Both the position numbers and the translations under genes were made by a program. This document shows, piece by piece, positions 62,435 through 64,000 of a stretch of DNA of 64,000 nucleotides (positions are counted from its first letter, which is position 1; the number at the start of each line of letters is the position of its first letter). The notes under the pieces are model-generated. The model made no database searches and was not told the DNA's origin. It was given only the letters and a program-made list of their open reading frames with translations. The DNA is from Parvibaculum sp046297875 (lineage in GTDB: Bacteria; Pseudomonadota; Alphaproteobacteria; Parvibaculales; Parvibaculaceae): the NCBI RefSeq assembly GCF_046297875.1, contig NZ_JBKBHD010000001.1, positions 1,860,001-1,924,000 on the forward strand, read 5' to 3'.

Positions 62435-63568
62435 CTAGTCGAGCGTCTGGCGGTATCGGTTGAGCGAAATCAGCGATACGACGAGCAGGAAGGCGAGGAT
62501 CGCGGCGAGGTCGGGGGCGATTTCGGGGAAGCCGTTTCCCTTCAGCAATATGCCGCGCGTGATGCGCAGGAAATGAGTGAGCGGCAGCGCCTCGCCAAGC
62601 CATTGCGCCCATTCGGGCATGCCGCGGAAGGGGAACATGAAACCCGACAGAAGGATCGATGGCAGAAAGAAGAAGATCGTCATCTGCACGGCCTGAAGCT
62701 GGTTCCGCGCCAGCGTCGAGAAGGTGAAGCCGACGGCGAGGTTCGCCGCGACGAAGAAGAAAAGAACGAAGGCGAGAAGGCCGAGGCTGCCTGTGAACGG
62801 CACCTCGAACAGCCACCAAGCGGCGGTGAGCACGACGGCGGTCTGCACATAGCCGATGATGATATAGGGCAATATCTTTCCCATCATCACTTCAAGCGGG
62901 CGCACCGGCATGGTGAGAAGGTTTTCCATCGTGCCGCGCTCGGTCTCGCGCGTCATGGCGAGTGCGGTGAAGATGATCATGGTCATGGTGAGGATGACGC
63001 CGATCAGGCCCGGCACGATGTTCAATTCGGTGCGGCCTTCGGCGTTGTAGCGGCGATGGATGACCACATCGACCGGGCCCGGTGCGCCTTGCGCGGCGAG
63101 CGGGCCTGTGAGATCGCGGGCAAGGACGCCTGCTGCGAGGAACTGGATGCTTGCGGCCGCGTTGCCGGTTGCGGCGGGGTCGGTCGCATCGGCGTCGAGC
63201 AATATTTGAGGGCGGAGGCCGCGCTCGATATCGCGGCTGAAACCGGACGGGATGTGCAACACGAATTGCACCTTGCCCGAGCGGATCAGCTCTTCCGCTT
63301 GCGCCTCGCTATGCGCCTCCGCGACGAAGCGGAAATAGTCGGAATTTTCCATGCCTTTCACGAAGCTGCGGGTGAAGGCGGAATGGTCCTGCGCATGGAT
63401 CGCAGCGGGGAGGTGCTTCGGGTCTGCATTGATCGCATAGCCAAACAGGATGAGCTGCATCACCGGCACGCCGAGCATCATGGCGAAGGTGAGCCGGTCG
63501 CGGCGCATCTGGATGAATTCCTTGCGGATCATGGCGCCGAGACGGCGGAGGGAGAAACGCGCGGCCAT
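62435..63568 (-). CDS. ABC-2 type transporter permease (YhhJ/DrrB-like)
   Basis: 377 residues. Starts MAARFSLRRLGAMIRKEFIQMRRDR, one membrane helix (FAMMLGVPVMQLILFGYAIN), a large extracytoplasmic domain (about 55-170), then five helices with MTMIIFTALAMTRETERGTMENLLTMPVRPLEVMMGKILPYI, the signature of ABC-2 permeases. It is an exporter subunit for drugs or unknown compounds, paired with the ATPase gene two bases upstream on the same strand. A periplasmic adaptor (HlyD type) would be expected beyond the window edge. Confidence 0.9.
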   Translation of the reverse strand: MAARFSLRRLGAMIRKEFIQMRRDRLTFAMMLGVPVMQLILFGYAINADPKHLPAAIHAQDHSAFTRSFVKGMENSDYFRFVAEAHSEAQAEELIRSGKVQFVLHIPSGFSRDIERGLRPQILLDADATDPAATGNAAASIQFLAAGVLARDLTGPLAAQGAPGPVDVVIHRRYNAEGRTELNIVPGLIGVILTMTMIIFTALAMTRETERGTMENLLTMPVRPLEVMMGKILPYIIIGYVQTAVVLTAAWWLFEVPFTGSLGLLAFVLFFFVAANLAVGFTFSTLARNQLQAVQMTIFFFLPSILLSGFMFPFRGMPEWAQWLGEALPLTHFLRITRGILLKGNGFPEIAPDLAAILAFLLVVSLISLNRYRQTLD

Positions 63569-63570
63569 GC

Positions 63571-64000
63571 TCAGCCTGCCTTTCGCTTCGCGAAATTGTC
63601 TGTCACGTCGCGCATGAGATGCACGAAGACATCTTCAAGCGTGGGGGACGCCTTCAATGTGCGCAGGCCAGATTGCTCGATGACCTCATCCACCGTGCCG
63701 CGGGCGAGAAGCTTGCCATAGGCGAGGTAGCAGATCTTGTGGCAGCGTTCGGCCTCGTCCATGTAGTGGGTGCTAACGAGAACGGTGAGACCTTCGGCGG
63801 CGAGCGCGTGAATCTCGTCCCAGAAATCGCGCCGGGCCTTGGGGTCGACGCCCGCCGTCGGCTCGTCGAGCAGCAGGAGCTTCGGTTTGTGCATGATGGC
63901 GGCGGCGAGTGCGAGGCGCTGCTTCCAGCCGCCCGACAGGTTGCCCGCAAGCTGATGCGAGCGGTCGGCGAGGTTCAGCTTTTCCAGCGTTTCCTTCACG
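63571..64000 (-). CDS. ABC transporter ATP-binding protein (N-terminus outside window)
   Basis: Only the C-terminal 143 or so residues are visible; the frame is open to the window edge. Present: signature LSGGWKQRLALAAAI, Walker B KLLLLDEPTAGVDPKARRDFWDEI, H-loop VLVSTHYMDEAERC, and the YLAYGKLLARGTVDEVIEQSGL tail typical of drug-export ATPases. The signature carries Trp after SGG (SGGWKQ), a variant seen in YhiH/DrrA-like proteins. The Walker A must lie beyond base 64,000. It is co-transcribed with the permease (2-base gap). Confidence 0.92.
   Translation of the reverse strand, partial: VKETLEKLNLADRSHQLAGNLSGGWKQRLALAAAIMHKPKLLLLDEPTAGVDPKARRDFWDEIHALAAEGLTVLVSTHYMDEAERCHKICYLAYGKLLARGTVDEVIEQSGLRTLKASPTLEDVFVHLMRDVTDNFAKRKAG

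Overview
The window looks like chromosomal DNA from a high-GC alphaproteobacterium, probably Hyphomicrobiales or Parvibaculum-like. The evidence is the complete alphaproteobacterial-style mra/dcw cell-division cluster, a split MetH, an MlaC/MlaA pair, PAS_5-type and DUF3309 proteins, and intergenic palindromic repeats of a kind common in this class. The species assignment is inference. No phage, transposase, integrase or CRISPR array was recognised.

Layout. (1) 1-3,400: a gene-poor, apparently less GC-rich stretch with a sensor kinase fused to its own FixJ-like regulator, two DUF3309 micro-proteins, an entericidin-like lipoprotein and long spacers with hairpins. It ends at the 3' side of a tRNA-Ile(CAU) gene. 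(2) 3,400-9,400: an ArsR/SRPBCC pair behind twin palindromes, a CPBP membrane protease, EttA, a hybrid kinase and a PAS protein. (3) 9,450-17,100: mlaA-mlaC (outer-membrane lipid transport), divergent from a methionine operon: ArsR-methyltransferase, metF, metH N-terminal part, metH C-terminal part. (4) 17,100-27,730: accessory metabolism, including an HxlR/CMD pair, two MDR oxidoreductases, a 5-oxoprolinase-type protein, an orphan secreted protein, a TerB-J protein, an EamA transporter and an amidase. (5) 27,800-28,213: RNase P RNA. (6) 28,386-47,417: MraZ-box promoter, then mraZ-rsmH-ftsL-ftsI-murE-murF-mraY-murD-ftsW-murG-murC-murB-ddl-ftsQ-ftsA-ftsZ, closed by a strong terminator. (7) 47,480-54,774: lpxC, bamD, recN, ligA and an acetyltransferase-fold gene. 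(8) 54,778-64,000: M24 aminopeptidase, prmA, uvrD/pcrA, thioesterase, GlcD-type oxidase and an ABC-2 exporter cut by the window edge. Three copies of one palindromic repeat family lie between these genes.

How the genes work together. The dcw block carries lipid-II synthesis (murE/F/D/C/B/G, mraY, ddl) and the divisome (ftsL/I/W/Q/A/Z). Most neighbours overlap by 1-13 bases, so translation is probably coupled. The genes after it build the outer membrane (lpxC, bamD) and maintain DNA (recN, ligA). The methionine operon forms the methyl-THF to methionine route under a putative SAH/SAM-sensing repressor encoded by its first gene.

Most interesting unexplained items: a 51-codon reading frame with a strong ribosome site that exactly bridges ftsA and ftsZ; a 26-residue hydrophobic micro-protein whose ribosome site lies inside a perfect hairpin; five 10-bp-phased MraZ repeats over the mraZ promoter, with a LexA-type box upstream; twin palindromes over an ArsR start codon; and an MlaA with no lipobox cysteine.
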